Virus record (IMG/VR): IMGVR_UViG_3300046001_006943 | Location: 1 to 36,056 of that record | Direction: 5' to 3' (one strand) | Length of the DNA stretch: 36,056 nt | Origin: a virus | Shown: in pieces, positions 23,342 to 32,243 of the stretch | Position numbering within the stretch: the first letter of the stretch is position 1 | Layout: each line of letters starts with the position of its first letter | The notes under the pieces: generated by a model | What the model was told of the DNA's origin: nothing | Database searches by the model: none | Seen by the model: only the letters and a program-made list of their open reading frames with translations | Program-made: the position numbers and the translations under genes

Positions 23342-23760
23342 TATGCATTAACTGTTTTAATTAGATCGCCATTCCCTTTGAATGAAAATGAACCGGTAAC
23401 ACTGTTTCCTGTTTCGGCAGTAATATCACTTGATTCAATGAATACACTTCCGGTTAATACAAAATCACCTGAAGCACCGGTTGTGAAAGTCACCACGATT
23501 TCAGTTCCGGCAAGTTGCAATGCTACTAAATCCATGAAGCCTTCTTGTGTTGTAGATCCTGAAGGTTTGTTTGCCACAAGCGCATCCGTGTTTAAACTCC
23601 ATTCATAGTTTGAAGGTGTTGAAACGGTTCCGTTTGTGTCTTTGGTTGCAATTGCTTCCAGTTTTGTACTTAGCGACAATTTACACGATGTCGCGTGATA
23701 AAGCGTTTTTCCACCGAATGAAAAACGAAGATTTTTTCCTTTGTAAATTGTTGATGCCAT
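23341..23760 (-). CDS. Major tail (tube) protein, copy 2
   Basis: 139 residues, the tail-tube beta-sandwich of TP901-1-like phages (ASTIYKGKNLRFSFGGKTLY, then GTEIVVTFTTG, and the end SSDITAETGNSVTGSFSFKG). About 85% identical to the neighbour at 23790-24203; differences cluster in a loop near residues 63-72 (PSGSTTQEGF versus GVLQNDF) and at the C-terminus. Both frames are intact. One may be the tube and the other a minor or elongated form. Confidence 0.8.
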   Translation of the reverse strand: MASTIYKGKNLRFSFGGKTLYHATSCKLSLSTKLEAIATKDTNGTVSTPSNYEWSLNTDALVANKPSGSTTQEGFMDLVALQLAGTEIVVTFTTGASGDFVLTGSVFIESSDITAETGNSVTGSFSFKGNGDLIKTVNA

Positions 23761-23789
23761 TTTTTTTAAGTTTTAATTTCTATACTTTA

Positions 23790-24203
23790 TTATACTTTTG
23801 TTGTTTTAACCAAGTCACCATTTCCTTTGAAACTAAATGAACCGGTAACACTGTTTCCAGTTTCGGCAGTAATATCACTTGATTCAACAAAAACGTTTCC
23901 TGTTAATACAAAATCACCAACAACACCAGTTGTGAAAGTCACTACGATTTCAGTTCCGGCAAGTTGCAATGCCAAAATATCTAAGAAATCATTTTGAAGC
24001 ACACCAGTTTTGTTTGCCACAAGTGCATCCGTGTTTATACTCCATTCGTAGTTCGAAGGTGTTGAAACTGTTCCGTTTGTGTCTTTGGTTGCAATTGCTT
24101 CCAATTTTGTACTTAGCGATAATTTACACGACGTTGCGTGGAATAATGTTTTTCCATTAAATGAAAAACGAAGGTTTTTACCTTTGTAGATTGTACTTGC
24201 CAT
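23790..24203 (-). CDS. Major tail (tube) protein, copy 1
   Basis: 137 residues, same family as the next gene, intact. It follows the tail terminator gene and precedes its own near-copy after 29 bases. The start (ASTIYKGKNLRFSFNGKTLF) and the end (NSVTGSFSFKGNGDLVKT) are nearly unchanged between copies. Typical position for a tail-tube gene in HK97-like order. Confidence 0.82.
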   Translation of the reverse strand: MASTIYKGKNLRFSFNGKTLFHATSCKLSLSTKLEAIATKDTNGTVSTPSNYEWSINTDALVANKTGVLQNDFLDILALQLAGTEIVVTFTTGVVGDFVLTGNVFVESSDITAETGNSVTGSFSFKGNGDLVKTTKV

Positions 24204-24216
24204 AATTTGTTTTTAT

Positions 24217-24564
24217 TTAATTTGTTGTAAAATTTATTATTCCCACAAAGCTTTGATTATCTTCAATGAAATCAACAGATGAACTTTGCCATTGGTAATT
24301 TTCTTTATCATCAATTACGGTTTTCATCGCATCCGTAAATTGCGTACATTTCTTATATTCTTTTGGTCCATACCAAAAATACAATTGGACTGTTCCAGCA
24401 TTTCCATCAAAGGAATTTGCACTTTGTTCTTCGATCTTATATGTAGCAAATGGAAAGCTTGTTTCCGGTAGTGCTACAATTGGCGAAAGCTTTGTTCCCA
24501 TCACGTTTGTGAAAACCGTTTGTGCGGTTAAAAAAGCATATAAACCTTCGGAAATTTCGAACAT
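24217..24564 (-). CDS. Tail completion/terminator protein (DUF3168-like)
   Basis: 115 residues. Start MFEISEGLYAFLTAQTVFTN and the pattern FPFATYKIEEQSA, then YFWYGPKEYKKCTQFTDAMK fit DUF3168, a family of tail terminators that close the tube at the neck. Lies between the HK97-gp10 homologue and the tail-tube genes. Confidence 0.72.
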   Translation of the reverse strand: MFEISEGLYAFLTAQTVFTNVMGTKLSPIVALPETSFPFATYKIEEQSANSFDGNAGTVQLYFWYGPKEYKKCTQFTDAMKTVIDDKENYQWQSSSVDFIEDNQSFVGIINFTTN

Positions 24565-24565
24565 A

Positions 24566-25108
24566 TTATTTTAATTTATTGATTCGGCGTTGCATAAAAT
24601 TTGCCATTCTTTTTTCAGCATCGGCAGTTGCACCGGAAGCCGTAGAAGAAAAGGCAGTTTGTAAATACGGATTTGATTTCGTTCTTGATTTCGCACCTGT
24701 TGCATTATATTTTACTTGACCGTTTCTTTTCCTTTTAAATCCAGTTTTATAAATATTATGACCAGCACTAACCATCGCGCCATACCATCCATCACCAAAA
24801 GCGTTTCTTCCTGATTTTTCGCCTTTTTTTCCCTTATGCACTTTTGGACCAACATAAACTGTTGGGTTATTTTTTGCATTTCCTTTTTTTCCTGTAATAA
24901 AACCAAGCGAAGCTTTTAAACTTCCTGAAGCTCTATTCAAAGAACCCCTTCCAATAGGTGCCAAAACCTTTGAAGCATCCAATGTAGGCCGTGCAATTTG
25001 TCGTAAAATCAAAAGCATTTCTTGCTTCTTATCTTTGTCTGAACTTAACAAAATTATCTTTCGTTTAAGTTCTTCAAATCCTTTTACTTCAATTCCAAGT
25101 CCAGCCAT
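24566..25108 (-). CDS. HK97 gp10-family neck/tail protein
   Basis: 180 residues. Start GLGIEVKGFEELKRKIILLS is the common HK97 gp10 opening; a long Lys/Gly-rich middle (TGKKGNAKNNPTVYVGPK) and a helical C-terminus (ADAEKRMANFMQRRINKLK) follow. It is involved in neck assembly. Stop overlaps the start region of the next gene by a base. Confidence 0.78.
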   Translation of the reverse strand: MAGLGIEVKGFEELKRKIILLSSDKDKKQEMLLILRQIARPTLDASKVLAPIGRGSLNRASGSLKASLGFITGKKGNAKNNPTVYVGPKVHKGKKGEKSGRNAFGDGWYGAMVSAGHNIYKTGFKRKRNGQVKYNATGAKSRTKSNPYLQTAFSSTASGATADAEKRMANFMQRRINKLK

Positions 25109-25440
25109 TATTCGTAATCTTTTACCAGGATAACTAAATACTTTTTTCGGCCTATTTCTTTGATGTGATACACATCGTATTTTTTTGAATCATCGATAAT
25201 TATCAACGCATTCGCTTTTTCTTTTACGGTTTGATTGTACCGGATAATGTAAGTACGGTTTATTAAATGCCGCACCTTACCTTCGATATCTTCGTTTCCT
25301 GAAACATCAGTCATTTGCGCATAAGGACTTGCAACAACAGCTTCTGTTGTTTCTTCTTCGCCAGTTGAATTCCGTGTTTTTACGTTTTCAACTATTGAAA
25401 TAAGTCTATCCATTTGGCCAATGAAAGGTGTCTTTTCCAT
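25108..25440 (-). CDS. Head closure/adaptor protein
   Basis: 110 residues. MDRLISIVENVKTRNSTGEE, then RTYIIRYNQTVKEKANALII and YHIKEIGRKKYLVILV match the small beta-barrel head-closure family (SPP1 gp16/HK97 gp7-like). Tightly packed between connector and gp10-like genes, sharing bases with both. Confidence 0.78.
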   Translation of the reverse strand: MEKTPFIGQMDRLISIVENVKTRNSTGEEETTEAVVASPYAQMTDVSGNEDIEGKVRHLINRTYIIRYNQTVKEKANALIIIDDSKKYDVYHIKEIGRKKYLVILVKDYE

Positions 25441-25994
25441 TAGTATTTTTTGTAAGGTCTTAATAAAGCCATTGCAGTTGTTGCAATTACTTCGGAACGA
25501 TCTTCACGGCGTTCGTACATATCAGCTACTTGCAATAATATTGCCTGAAGAATAGGTTTTGGCGTTTTGTTTACCGCGTTACCAACTACAATTGTAATTG
25601 TTACAGCATCAAAACGAACAGCCACTTCGGGCGCATCATTTACAAATCGAAGCGAAAAAACTTTGTCGTTAAGCTTTGTTAATTTGTAAAGTGTATCAGC
25701 CATTGTAGCTTCAGCAGATCCATCAGCAGCATAATATTTTACAGTTGTAATACTTTGCATTGGAAACGCTTCAAATTCAATAGGTGAATCAAAACCATCC
25801 ATTGTGATCACCATATCTTTTTGCTGGATATGGCCACCAATAAAGTTTTCTGAAGCAATTACAGCTGCATCAATATATGCCTGGATTAAATCATCTTCAT
25901 CAATGAATCCTGGTTCCAATCTTAATTGCTTTTTAGCTTTTGCCAAAGAAACGATTTCGATTATACCTTCCGTAAATTTTACATCTGTAACCAT
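25440..25994 (-). CDS. Head-tail connector (gp6-like)
   Basis: 184 residues. EIVSLAKAKKQLRLEPGFID, DDLIQAYIDAAVIASENFIG fit the HK97 gp6-type connector, which adds to the portal ring. A beta-rich middle and a helical end (KPILQAILLQVADMYERRED) follow. Start chosen at the ATG at 25994 by position after the small capsid-side gene. Confidence 0.8.
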   Translation of the reverse strand: MVTDVKFTEGIIEIVSLAKAKKQLRLEPGFIDEDDLIQAYIDAAVIASENFIGGHIQQKDMVITMDGFDSPIEFEAFPMQSITTVKYYAADGSAEATMADTLYKLTKLNDKVFSLRFVNDAPEVAVRFDAVTITIVVGNAVNKTPKPILQAILLQVADMYERREDRSEVIATTAMALLRPYKKY

Positions 25995-26002
25995 AGCCTT
26001 TT

Positions 26003-26179
26003 TTATTTTATAAACTCACCAAAACCACTTTCAACAATTTCGTTGGCTTGTGCTTCAGGAAGTTCAAGAATTGCACCTTCGTTTTCAGGCATTAGAAACA
26101 CCCCAGCCAAAGATTTTAAAACTTTTATTTTAATAAATCCCGGCGTTTCCACCGGGATTGTATTTTTCTTTAATGCCAT
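26003..26179 (-). CDS. Small head-module protein
   Basis: 58 residues (MALKKNTIPVETPGFIKIKV, then EGAILELPEAQANEIVESGF). A small beta domain followed by an acidic helix; such a protein between capsid and connector occurs in many HK97-like phages. Starts two bases after the capsid stop. Confidence 0.65.
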   Translation of the reverse strand: MALKKNTIPVETPGFIKIKVLKSLAGVFLMPENEGAILELPEAQANEIVESGFGEFIK

Positions 26180-26181
26180 TA

Positions 26182-27465
26182 TTATGCAGTTAAGAATTTA
26201 GAGATTGCGAACGCTTTCGGGTTTGCAATTTGCATGTCGGCGTGTGTATTTAAAGTCAAACGAACACTGTCAGATAAATCAGCACTGTAAGGATTCACTT
26301 TGATGTTGATTGCACCCCATTGTCCGATAGTCATTTGTGACCAATCACCATAAATTAATGGTTGATTTACACCAGCAGCAAGAGCAGGAACCAAAGAAGT
26401 AGAAACCGCATTGATACCATCTATTTTATTGTCAGCAAAAACGAATAATCCTGATCCAGCATCTTTTTTGATTTGTTTTAAGAACGCTTTCAATTTTGGA
26501 TTCAATAAGTAACCTAACGTTTTATCAGTAGCATCATTAGCTTCAATCAAAGCTTGTAATTCTAAACATAAAGCATAAGTTGCAGCAGCAGAAGCCACAG
26601 TTGAAGATTGAAGCACGCCAGCGTAAGAAAGCAAACCTGTTGGCGCAACACCACCAGCACCATTTATTGCAGCACCTTCAAGCAAGTTTTGGAAGCCATT
26701 TCTTAAACCTTTCATAATCATTGATTCCACATCAACAGATGATTGCATTAACAATCTATTTGAAATATCAACAGCACCACCAGCACGTTTAGGACTTAAA
26801 GATGGTCCGGCATATCCTTTTTTAGTTGGTGTAATTGCAGCACCTTCAGCAAGGAAATCCATTGCGAAGTCAGAAGCAACAATCAACGGTACATCACCAC
26901 CAGTTAAACCAGTAATAAAGTTAGCACCTAAAGCTTCCAAGAAAAGTGTTGGTCTGAAATTGTCAACGATTTGTGGCGCACCATTTTGAACCAAAGCACC
27001 ACCAAAAGCAGCAGCATCTTGTGAAACTGTTTGTTGTGTAGCACGTAAAAAAGAAAGTGGCAAAGCAAATGAAGCTTCTACACCGGTAACACCAGCAGCG
27101 CGATTTTCAGCAGTTCCCATTTCATGAACTTCTTTTTCGATACCATCAAGGATTTGTCCAGGTGCAGCCATACGAATGGCGCGCATAATAGAAAATCTTT
27201 TTTTGATTTCTTTTACTTCTCTTTCTTCAGAAGTTGAAGCAGCAGCACCAGCATTTGAAGCAGCAAATCTTAATTCGTTTGCTTCGAAAGTTTCGGCACG
27301 TTTTACACTTACATCCAATGCATCAAACTCTCTTTGCAAAGAATCTATAACAGCATTTTCATCCGCAGTGTTGTCACGGTTTTCGGTATTGGCAAGATTT
27401 ACCAACACTCTTTGAGCATCCAGTTTAGCGGCACGCTCAATTTTTAATTGATCGGATTTTTTCAT
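26182..27465 (-). CDS. Major capsid protein, HK97 fold
   Basis: 427 residues. The N-terminal 100 or so are a coiled, charged delta domain (KSDQLKIERAAKLDAQRVLV, DALDVSVKRAETFEANEL) that the protease would remove. The HK97 body follows with GAALVQNGAPQIVDNFRPTL, then GGVAPTGLLSYAG near 280 and DWSQMTIGQWGAINI near the end. Directly after the protease with a four-base overlap. Confidence 0.92.
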   Translation of the reverse strand: MKKSDQLKIERAAKLDAQRVLVNLANTENRDNTADENAVIDSLQREFDALDVSVKRAETFEANELRFAASNAGAAASTSEEREVKEIKKRFSIMRAIRMAAPGQILDGIEKEVHEMGTAENRAAGVTGVEASFALPLSFLRATQQTVSQDAAAFGGALVQNGAPQIVDNFRPTLFLEALGANFITGLTGGDVPLIVASDFAMDFLAEGAAITPTKKGYAGPSLSPKRAGGAVDISNRLLMQSSVDVESMIMKGLRNGFQNLLEGAAINGAGGVAPTGLLSYAGVLQSSTVASAAATYALCLELQALIEANDATDKTLGYLLNPKLKAFLKQIKKDAGSGLFVFADNKIDGINAVSTSLVPALAAGVNQPLIYGDWSQMTIGQWGAINIKVNPYSADLSDSVRLTLNTHADMQIANPKAFAISKFLTA

Positions 27466-28082
27466 TTTAATGAATTTGAATTAATAATTAATTGAGTGGC
27501 GCGCATTGAACGCGTTTTTGTTTCCGGTTTTTCTATTTCCGGTATTTCTTTTATGATTGAAGCACGAATGGCTTCCATTGATTCGGCATTTCTTTTTAAA
27601 GCATCAGGATTTGAACCCATTGAAACGATCGACCATTCGTATAATTCGGAATTGTCGAAATACAATACTTCAGGATCTTCGCCGGCAGCACGTTCGCCCC
27701 AATGTCCACTTGTAGGATTTGCACCCACAGAAGCCATTCGCAATGTTCCGTTTTTTACTTTTCGCCATACTTTTTCGGCCAAAGGATTATCTTCAGCACT
27801 TTCGAAAGTTACAGTGGCGATCAATTGATTGTTTTCGATTCTCACTTCAGAAGTTCCCAATATCATATCAGGATTATCAGAAGATGAACGGTGTTGAAAA
27901 CACACAATCGGATTAGCCATGTAGCGTTTTAAATCCCAACCATCAGCACGGAAAACAGTTCCATAAGAATCAATTGCTTCCGTTGAAATCACGAATTCAG
28001 CTTGTCTTTGTTCTTTGTTGGCATCAGATAAAGCACGAATTACGGCTTCACGGATAACTGGTTTATTTAGTACTATTTCCAT
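27462..28082 (-). CDS. Prohead maturation protease
   Basis: 206 residues, HK97-type (S78) protease. FVISTEAIDSYGTVFRADGW and NPIVCFQHRSSSDNPDMIL (catalytic His in FQHR), then GTLRMASVGANP (catalytic Ser region) are visible. It trims the capsid delta domain. Overlaps the portal gene by 20 bases and the capsid gene by four, so translation is coupled. Confidence 0.88.
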   Translation of the reverse strand: MEIVLNKPVIREAVIRALSDANKEQRQAEFVISTEAIDSYGTVFRADGWDLKRYMANPIVCFQHRSSSDNPDMILGTSEVRIENNQLIATVTFESAEDNPLAEKVWRKVKNGTLRMASVGANPTSGHWGERAAGEDPEVLYFDNSELYEWSIVSMGSNPDALKRNAESMEAIRASIIKEIPEIEKPETKTRSMRATQLIINSNSLK

Positions 28083-29295
28083 TTTGTTGGTCTTTTAAAA
28101 GTTGATTTGCCATTGATAACGCTTGCATATTTACCGGTTGAAGTATTTCAGAAAGTCCTTCAATTGGGTTCATATCTTCGAGCGCTCTCACTTCGTTCCT
28201 GGTGTAAATTCCTGAATATACCATTGCGGTGTAATATCCTTGTTTCATTGCCAAATCGCCACGCAATAAGGAATTGATATTGAATTTTGTATAGACAACA
28301 CCAGCTTCTTTTGTAGTGAAAAGTTTGTTGTTTAATTCTTGTTCGTTTGCAACTACTGAAGGCAAAACTGAATCCTGAACATGTTCAATTGATTGCTGAT
28401 AAATGTTTGAATAATTTGCATTGCCTAATTCTTTTAATTTATGCGGTGCAATATTCAACCAACGACAAACTTCCAGCACGCCGTTTTTATTTGTTTCAAG
28501 AAATTGTGCTTCGGCCGGCGTGATAGAAATTGATTTGTATTTCATTCCTTCATCAAGCATCGGAATTCGAAACTTTGATCCAGAAGCCATTTTTGAAGAA
28601 AAACCATCTTCAATAAGTTTTTTATTCGTAGCATTAACATTAATGTCACTTTCAATAACACCGTAACCAAGGCCACGATCCTTATATACTTCCTGTTGAA
28701 AGTTTTGACTGTCAATAGAAATTCCTAATTGTTGAGCCGCAAAAGTTATCACACCAACGCCTACAATACCATCAAAAGAAAATCCTTTGAAGTGAAGCAT
28801 ATCGGCTGAATCAATCATTCGGCCTTTGTATTTATAATATAATTTATCGTTCAGGATGTAAATTGAAACATCACTGGCGTACCGAAAAATTAAGCTTTGG
28901 ATTCTTCCTGAATTTTTATTTCGGATGATTTCCGCGAAAGCGTTTCCTTTTACCAATTTTGAATATTCGATAATTTTCCAAAAATCGAAAGAATTCATTA
29001 AGTCATTTGGTTTTTGTGAAATCAAGAAATTCACCGGATGATCTGTAAATTTTGTAATCTGATCACCATCTTTTTTAAGAACCGCTTTTGGCAGTTTTGC
29101 AATATCGTTTGAAAGCTGGTTTATGCCGTTGTAAAATGCCGAAAGCGAAAGCGCGGTGCGTTCGTTTGCTAAAGTAGCTTTGCCATCACCGCCAAAATAA
29201 AACGGAAAACCGCTTACATCAAAAGAAGATTGTAAGCCATCATTCGCCGTGGATCGTGTGGTAAACATTGAAGCAAAAGCAGAATTTAACGACAT
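28063..29295 (-). CDS. Portal protein, HK97 family
   Basis: 410 residues. LSAFYNGINQLSNDIAKLPK, HPVNFLISQKPNDLMNSFDF, VKGNAFAEIIRNKNSGRIQS and FQQEVYKDRGLGYGV are standard HK97 portal blocks; VCRWLNIAPHKLKELGNANY is the conserved wing/crown part. It forms the packaging ring. A strong terminator and a promoter candidate precede it. Confidence 0.92.
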   Translation of the reverse strand: MSLNSAFASMFTTRSTANDGLQSSFDVSGFPFYFGGDGKATLANERTALSLSAFYNGINQLSNDIAKLPKAVLKKDGDQITKFTDHPVNFLISQKPNDLMNSFDFWKIIEYSKLVKGNAFAEIIRNKNSGRIQSLIFRYASDVSIYILNDKLYYKYKGRMIDSADMLHFKGFSFDGIVGVGVITFAAQQLGISIDSQNFQQEVYKDRGLGYGVIESDINVNATNKKLIEDGFSSKMASGSKFRIPMLDEGMKYKSISITPAEAQFLETNKNGVLEVCRWLNIAPHKLKELGNANYSNIYQQSIEHVQDSVLPSVVANEQELNNKLFTTKEAGVVYTKFNINSLLRGDLAMKQGYYTAMVYSGIYTRNEVRALEDMNPIEGLSEILQPVNMQALSMANQLLKDQQNGNSTK

Positions 29296-29314
29296 AGGTT
29301 GTAATTATGTCGTA

Positions 29315-29349
29315 AAATTAGTTTTATCGTTTTGCGTGAGTGGTTATAA
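29315..29349 (-). promoter_or_regulatory. Late-promoter candidate before the portal gene
   Basis: On the minus strand TTATAACC (29342-29349), CGCAAAACG, then ACTAATTT (29315-29322), 20 bases before the portal ATG. The block spacing (19 bases) equals that before the tape measure at 22189-22223. Both follow a hairpin and T-run. The shared sequence between the blocks suggests a common activator. Confidence 0.62.
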
Positions 29350-29381
29350 GTTTTAACTTTTTAAAGGTTTGCGTTTTAAGC

Positions 29382-29408
29382 AAAAAAAATCCTGAATAGA
29401 TCAGGATT
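29382..29408 (-). terminator. Intrinsic terminator before the portal promoter
   Basis: Eight-base stem AATCCTGA (29388-29395) with TCAGGATT (29401-29408), loop of five, followed on the minus strand by a run of eight T. It follows the small gene at 29417-29566. Confidence 0.78.
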
Positions 29409-29416
29409 AATTTTTA

Positions 29417-29566
29417 TTAAGCTACGAAATACCATTCGTCTTTTTCTTTATGGAAAATGTATTTTACTTTTTCGACCAGGACTGTAATTGTTTCCGGTTG
29501 ATAGGTTTTTGGTTTTGGTAATTGTCGAATGGCTTTTGCGATGTTATCGGCTTTTAGTTTTGACAT
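29417..29566 (-). CDS. Small protein, unknown
   Basis: 49 residues (MSKLKADNIAKAIRQLPKPK, then VEKVKYIFHKEKDEWYFVA). Basic, a helix then two strands. It lies just before the terminator that precedes the portal promoter. Function unknown. Confidence 0.5.
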   Translation of the reverse strand: MSKLKADNIAKAIRQLPKPKTYQPETITVLVEKVKYIFHKEKDEWYFVA

Positions 29567-29582
29567 GGTTTTTGATTTTGGA

Positions 29583-29634
29583 CGCGGATTAAACAGATTC
29601 GCTTTGCGAAAACACGGATAAAATCGCGGATTAA
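29583..29634. repeat. REP-like palindromic element
   Basis: Direct repeats CGCGGATTAA (29583-29592 and 29625-29634) bracket the inverted repeat TTCGC-TTT-GCGAA (29598-29610). Sequences like this recur between genes in Flavobacterium chromosomes in my memory, so it may be a host-type extragenic repeat. The right copy overlaps the stop of the next gene. Confidence 0.4.
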
Positions 29635-29867
29635 TTTTGATTAATTATATAGTTTTCATCTGTACATTTACAGAAATATTGTAAATCTTTTAAACTTAAA
29701 TAATCAGAATGAAAGTTTTGATTAATATATTCTTCAATCCAATCATCTGAAACATTTGATTTAACTAAAATAAAGTTTAAATTTTTATTCCACTTTTCTG
29801 TTTCATACATCGTTTCGAAATGAACATCTTTTAATTTACAATCGTAAAAAATATTATATAAATCCAT
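29631..29867 (-). CDS. Small protein, unknown
   Basis: 78 residues (MDLYNIFYDCKLKDVHFETM, KWNKNLNFILVKSNVSDDWI). Acidic and aromatic-rich, a CKC pair near the end. No family recognised. Lies in the accessory block between large terminase and portal. Confidence 0.5.
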   Translation of the reverse strand: MDLYNIFYDCKLKDVHFETMYETEKWNKNLNFILVKSNVSDDWIEEYINQNFHSDYLSLKDLQYFCKCTDENYIINQN

Positions 29868-29885
29868 TTTTAGAATTTTTTAGTT

Positions 29886-30065
29886 TTAATTTAATTTTTG
29901 TACTTCAGATTTAATATAAAAAAAGCCAGTGGCAATTTCGACCAGGATCAACAAAACTATTAATCCATATCGCACCGGATTTGATGCGATAAAATTAATT
30001 TCGAATAATGCACTGGTGAGCAATGCCAACACGAATGTTGATAGTATTATCAGGATGATTTTCAT
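29886..30065 (-). CDS. Small two-span membrane protein
   Basis: 59 residues from the ATG at 30065 (MKIILIILSTFVLALLTSAL). The longer open frame overlaps the upstream gene and is less likely. Two spans (about 2-20 and 30-50) then a basic tail (KSEVQKLN). Role unknown. Confidence 0.5.
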   Translation of the reverse strand: MKIILIILSTFVLALLTSALFEINFIASNPVRYGLIVLLILVEIATGFFYIKSEVQKLN

Positions 30066-30066
30066 A

Positions 30067-30318
30067 TTATTTTTTTTTAGTATAGTGATAATTTGTTGCC
30101 ACTTTGAATGTGTTGTAATCTGAATAACGATATTCACCAAAGAGTTCAAAATACAAATCATTTACAGCATCAAAGGCAGCATGATTCGTTTTGTGGTTTT
30201 TGCATTCAGCGAAGTAGTAATCGAAGAAACCTTGCCGGCGTGCAAGTTGCTTCATAATTTTGTTTTCGGCGAGTAATTGTTCTAAATCAGTAACTTGGAT
30301 AATCGTTGATTGATTCAT
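30067..30318 (-). CDS. Small protein, unknown
   Basis: 83 residues (IIQVTDLEQLLAENKIMKQL, FFDYYFAECKNHKTNHAAFD, ending YHYTKKK). Helical with a basic tail. No family recognised. First gene after the 30399-30427 inverted repeat downstream of the large terminase. Confidence 0.5.
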   Translation of the reverse strand: MNQSTIIQVTDLEQLLAENKIMKQLARRQGFFDYYFAECKNHKTNHAAFDAVNDLYFELFGEYRYSDYNTFKVATNYHYTKKK

Positions 30319-30398
30319 TGGATATTGAATTTGTTTAAATTAGTTAAGTAAATATCGTGTTTTTTATTGGATTATAACCTGATAAATGTCAGAATTTT

Positions 30399-30427
30399 AA
30401 GGATATAACAATGTTTTTTATATCCTT
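30399..30427. repeat. Inverted repeat after large terminase
   Basis: Perfect nine-base arms AAGGATATA (30399-30407) and TATATCCTT (30419-30427) with an eleven-base loop. On the minus strand it is followed by AAAATTCTG, not a T-run, so it is a poor intrinsic terminator; it could stabilise the mRNA end or bind a regulator. A GGTTATAAT lies nearby at 30370s, resembling part of the late promoters but with different spacing. Confidence 0.4.
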
Positions 30428-30454
30428 ACGGTTTTCCACATTTATACAAAAAAA

Positions 30455-32203
30455 TTAAATATAAAAATCAGCTTCATCCATAGGCTTACTATATTTTGAT
30501 TGTTCTTCTTTTGGCGAAAGCGAACCGCCTAAAGCCATAATTGCGGCAATAATTCCATCAATACGTTTGCCGTTCGTACGTGATTTGTCTTTCGATATTC
30601 TTATATTTTCGTTATGATCTTCGATTGTCACACAACCTGAAAGCATCCATTCCATAACCGGATTTCCATCGTGTTTTAGTTTTCCATCGTAGCACAGTTT
30701 TTCGAAAACTTTTGTTGGGTGTGAATAAGTGGTTATCGTTTGCGAAAACTTAGAAACTGGGTAATCATCAGCAACTAAATTATTTGTAATTGAATTTGAA
30801 TTCCAACTATCGAATTCTATTCTATTAATATTTAGAATAGAATAATATTTTCGAATATAATCTTCAATAATACCATAATCAACAGAATTTCCTGGTGTTG
30901 AAATAATATGTCCAGCATTTTTCCAAAATCTATAAGGAACCTGATCTTCTTTGGACCGTTTTTCAATGGTTTCTTCAGGACAAAACAGAAACGGTTTGAT
31001 ATATCGAATTCCTTCATCATCCGGTTCGGATAAAATAACAAAAGCAGTGAAATCCGTTGTTGTTGATAAATCCACGGCAGCATAAGAACCAAACTGTAAG
31101 AATTTATTCAAATCAACTTCTTTTCGTGGTTTGCTTTTGTCTAAACCAAAATTGATGTCATTCGCTTTCCAAATGTCAGAAGGAATCCAAACATTGGCAC
31201 CATCTACCCACATATTCAAAGACTTTGTTTTGAAATTTGGTATTTTTGAAGGTTGATTTATGGCTTTGATGTATTCGCGGCGCATAAAATCAAGCAATGT
31301 GGTGTTGTATTCCATGTTTGGATTTGCTTTTATCCAGTTGTTTTCGTCTTGCCAATCGTCGTTTTCATCCATTTGGTGAATCATTATCAGCGTGTGACTG
31401 TCTTTATTCAGGCCGGAAAGGATGTCTTTATACGAATCTTCGGCAAGCTTGCACGCACTTTTCAGGTTAAAACCAGCCGTTGTGATGATGTAAACCAAAG
31501 GATTATCACGCGCACCCATTGCACTTTCAAGAACTTCACGAACGGAATCATCTTTGTGCGCGTGGTATTCGTCAATCAAAGCCACTGAAGGATTCAAACC
31601 ATCCAATGTCTTACTATCACCACCAAGGAAGCGAAACACGCCGGATGTATGCGAAAAACGAATTTCGCGTTGTGTATTACGGAAACCCAGTGTGCGCAAT
31701 AGCAAAGATTTATCGACAAAGGAAAAAGCTTGTTCCCAAAGCGTTTTGGCTTGCGCTTCCTTTGTGGCACCAACGTATATTTCAGGTCCTTCTTCACCAT
31801 CCAATGATTGACAATACAAACCCAATCCTGAAAGCTGTGTTGTTTTTCCGTTTTTACGCGCAACGGCTTCATAAATGAAATTGATTCGGCGCAATTTTGT
31901 TTCGGTATTTATCCAGGCGAAAATGTTATAGATTGTAAATTGCTGGTAAGGCGATAACACGAACGGAAGCTTCAGTTTTGCCAAAGGTCCTTTTGTATGC
32001 GTTAAAAACTTTGGAAAAAAAGCAATGGCGAACATTCCCTGGTGATGATCTAATTCGTACCCATCAGCTTCAGCGGTTTCAATCCAATCAAAGAAACGTT
32101 GTGCTGCAAGTTGAATCCATTTGCCTGTGACAATCTTGCCGGATAGTACATCATTTGCATATTGAAAAGGAACGGAATTGAGTTGATCTTGTGTTGGTTT
32201 CAT
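30455..32203 (-). CDS. terL: Terminase large subunit
   Basis: 582 residues, Terminase_1 family as in HK97. ATPase: Walker A ARKNGKT (116-122), Walker B VALIDEYHAHKD (about 207-218). A nuclease half with YAAVDLSTTTDFTAF (acidic metal site) follows, and SRTNGKRIDGIIAAIMALGG near the end carries the late Asp. It pumps DNA through the portal. A short gene block separates it from the portal. Its small subunit is elsewhere (789-1232). Divergent from the XRE regulator gene. Confidence 0.93.
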   Translation of the reverse strand: MKPTQDQLNSVPFQYANDVLSGKIVTGKWIQLAAQRFFDWIETAEADGYELDHHQGMFAIAFFPKFLTHTKGPLAKLKLPFVLSPYQQFTIYNIFAWINTETKLRRINFIYEAVARKNGKTTQLSGLGLYCQSLDGEEGPEIYVGATKEAQAKTLWEQAFSFVDKSLLLRTLGFRNTQREIRFSHTSGVFRFLGGDSKTLDGLNPSVALIDEYHAHKDDSVREVLESAMGARDNPLVYIITTAGFNLKSACKLAEDSYKDILSGLNKDSHTLIMIHQMDENDDWQDENNWIKANPNMEYNTTLLDFMRREYIKAINQPSKIPNFKTKSLNMWVDGANVWIPSDIWKANDINFGLDKSKPRKEVDLNKFLQFGSYAAVDLSTTTDFTAFVILSEPDDEGIRYIKPFLFCPEETIEKRSKEDQVPYRFWKNAGHIISTPGNSVDYGIIEDYIRKYYSILNINRIEFDSWNSNSITNNLVADDYPVSKFSQTITTYSHPTKVFEKLCYDGKLKHDGNPVMEWMLSGCVTIEDHNENIRISKDKSRTNGKRIDGIIAAIMALGGSLSPKEEQSKYSKPMDEADFYI

Positions 32204-32243
32204 TTATTGTGGGTGTGTAATATGATTCTTTTTTTGGCTTAAA

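Noticed and set aside
30832-31092. Frame inside the large terminase
   Set aside because: Shadow frame with low-complexity composition inside a clear gene.
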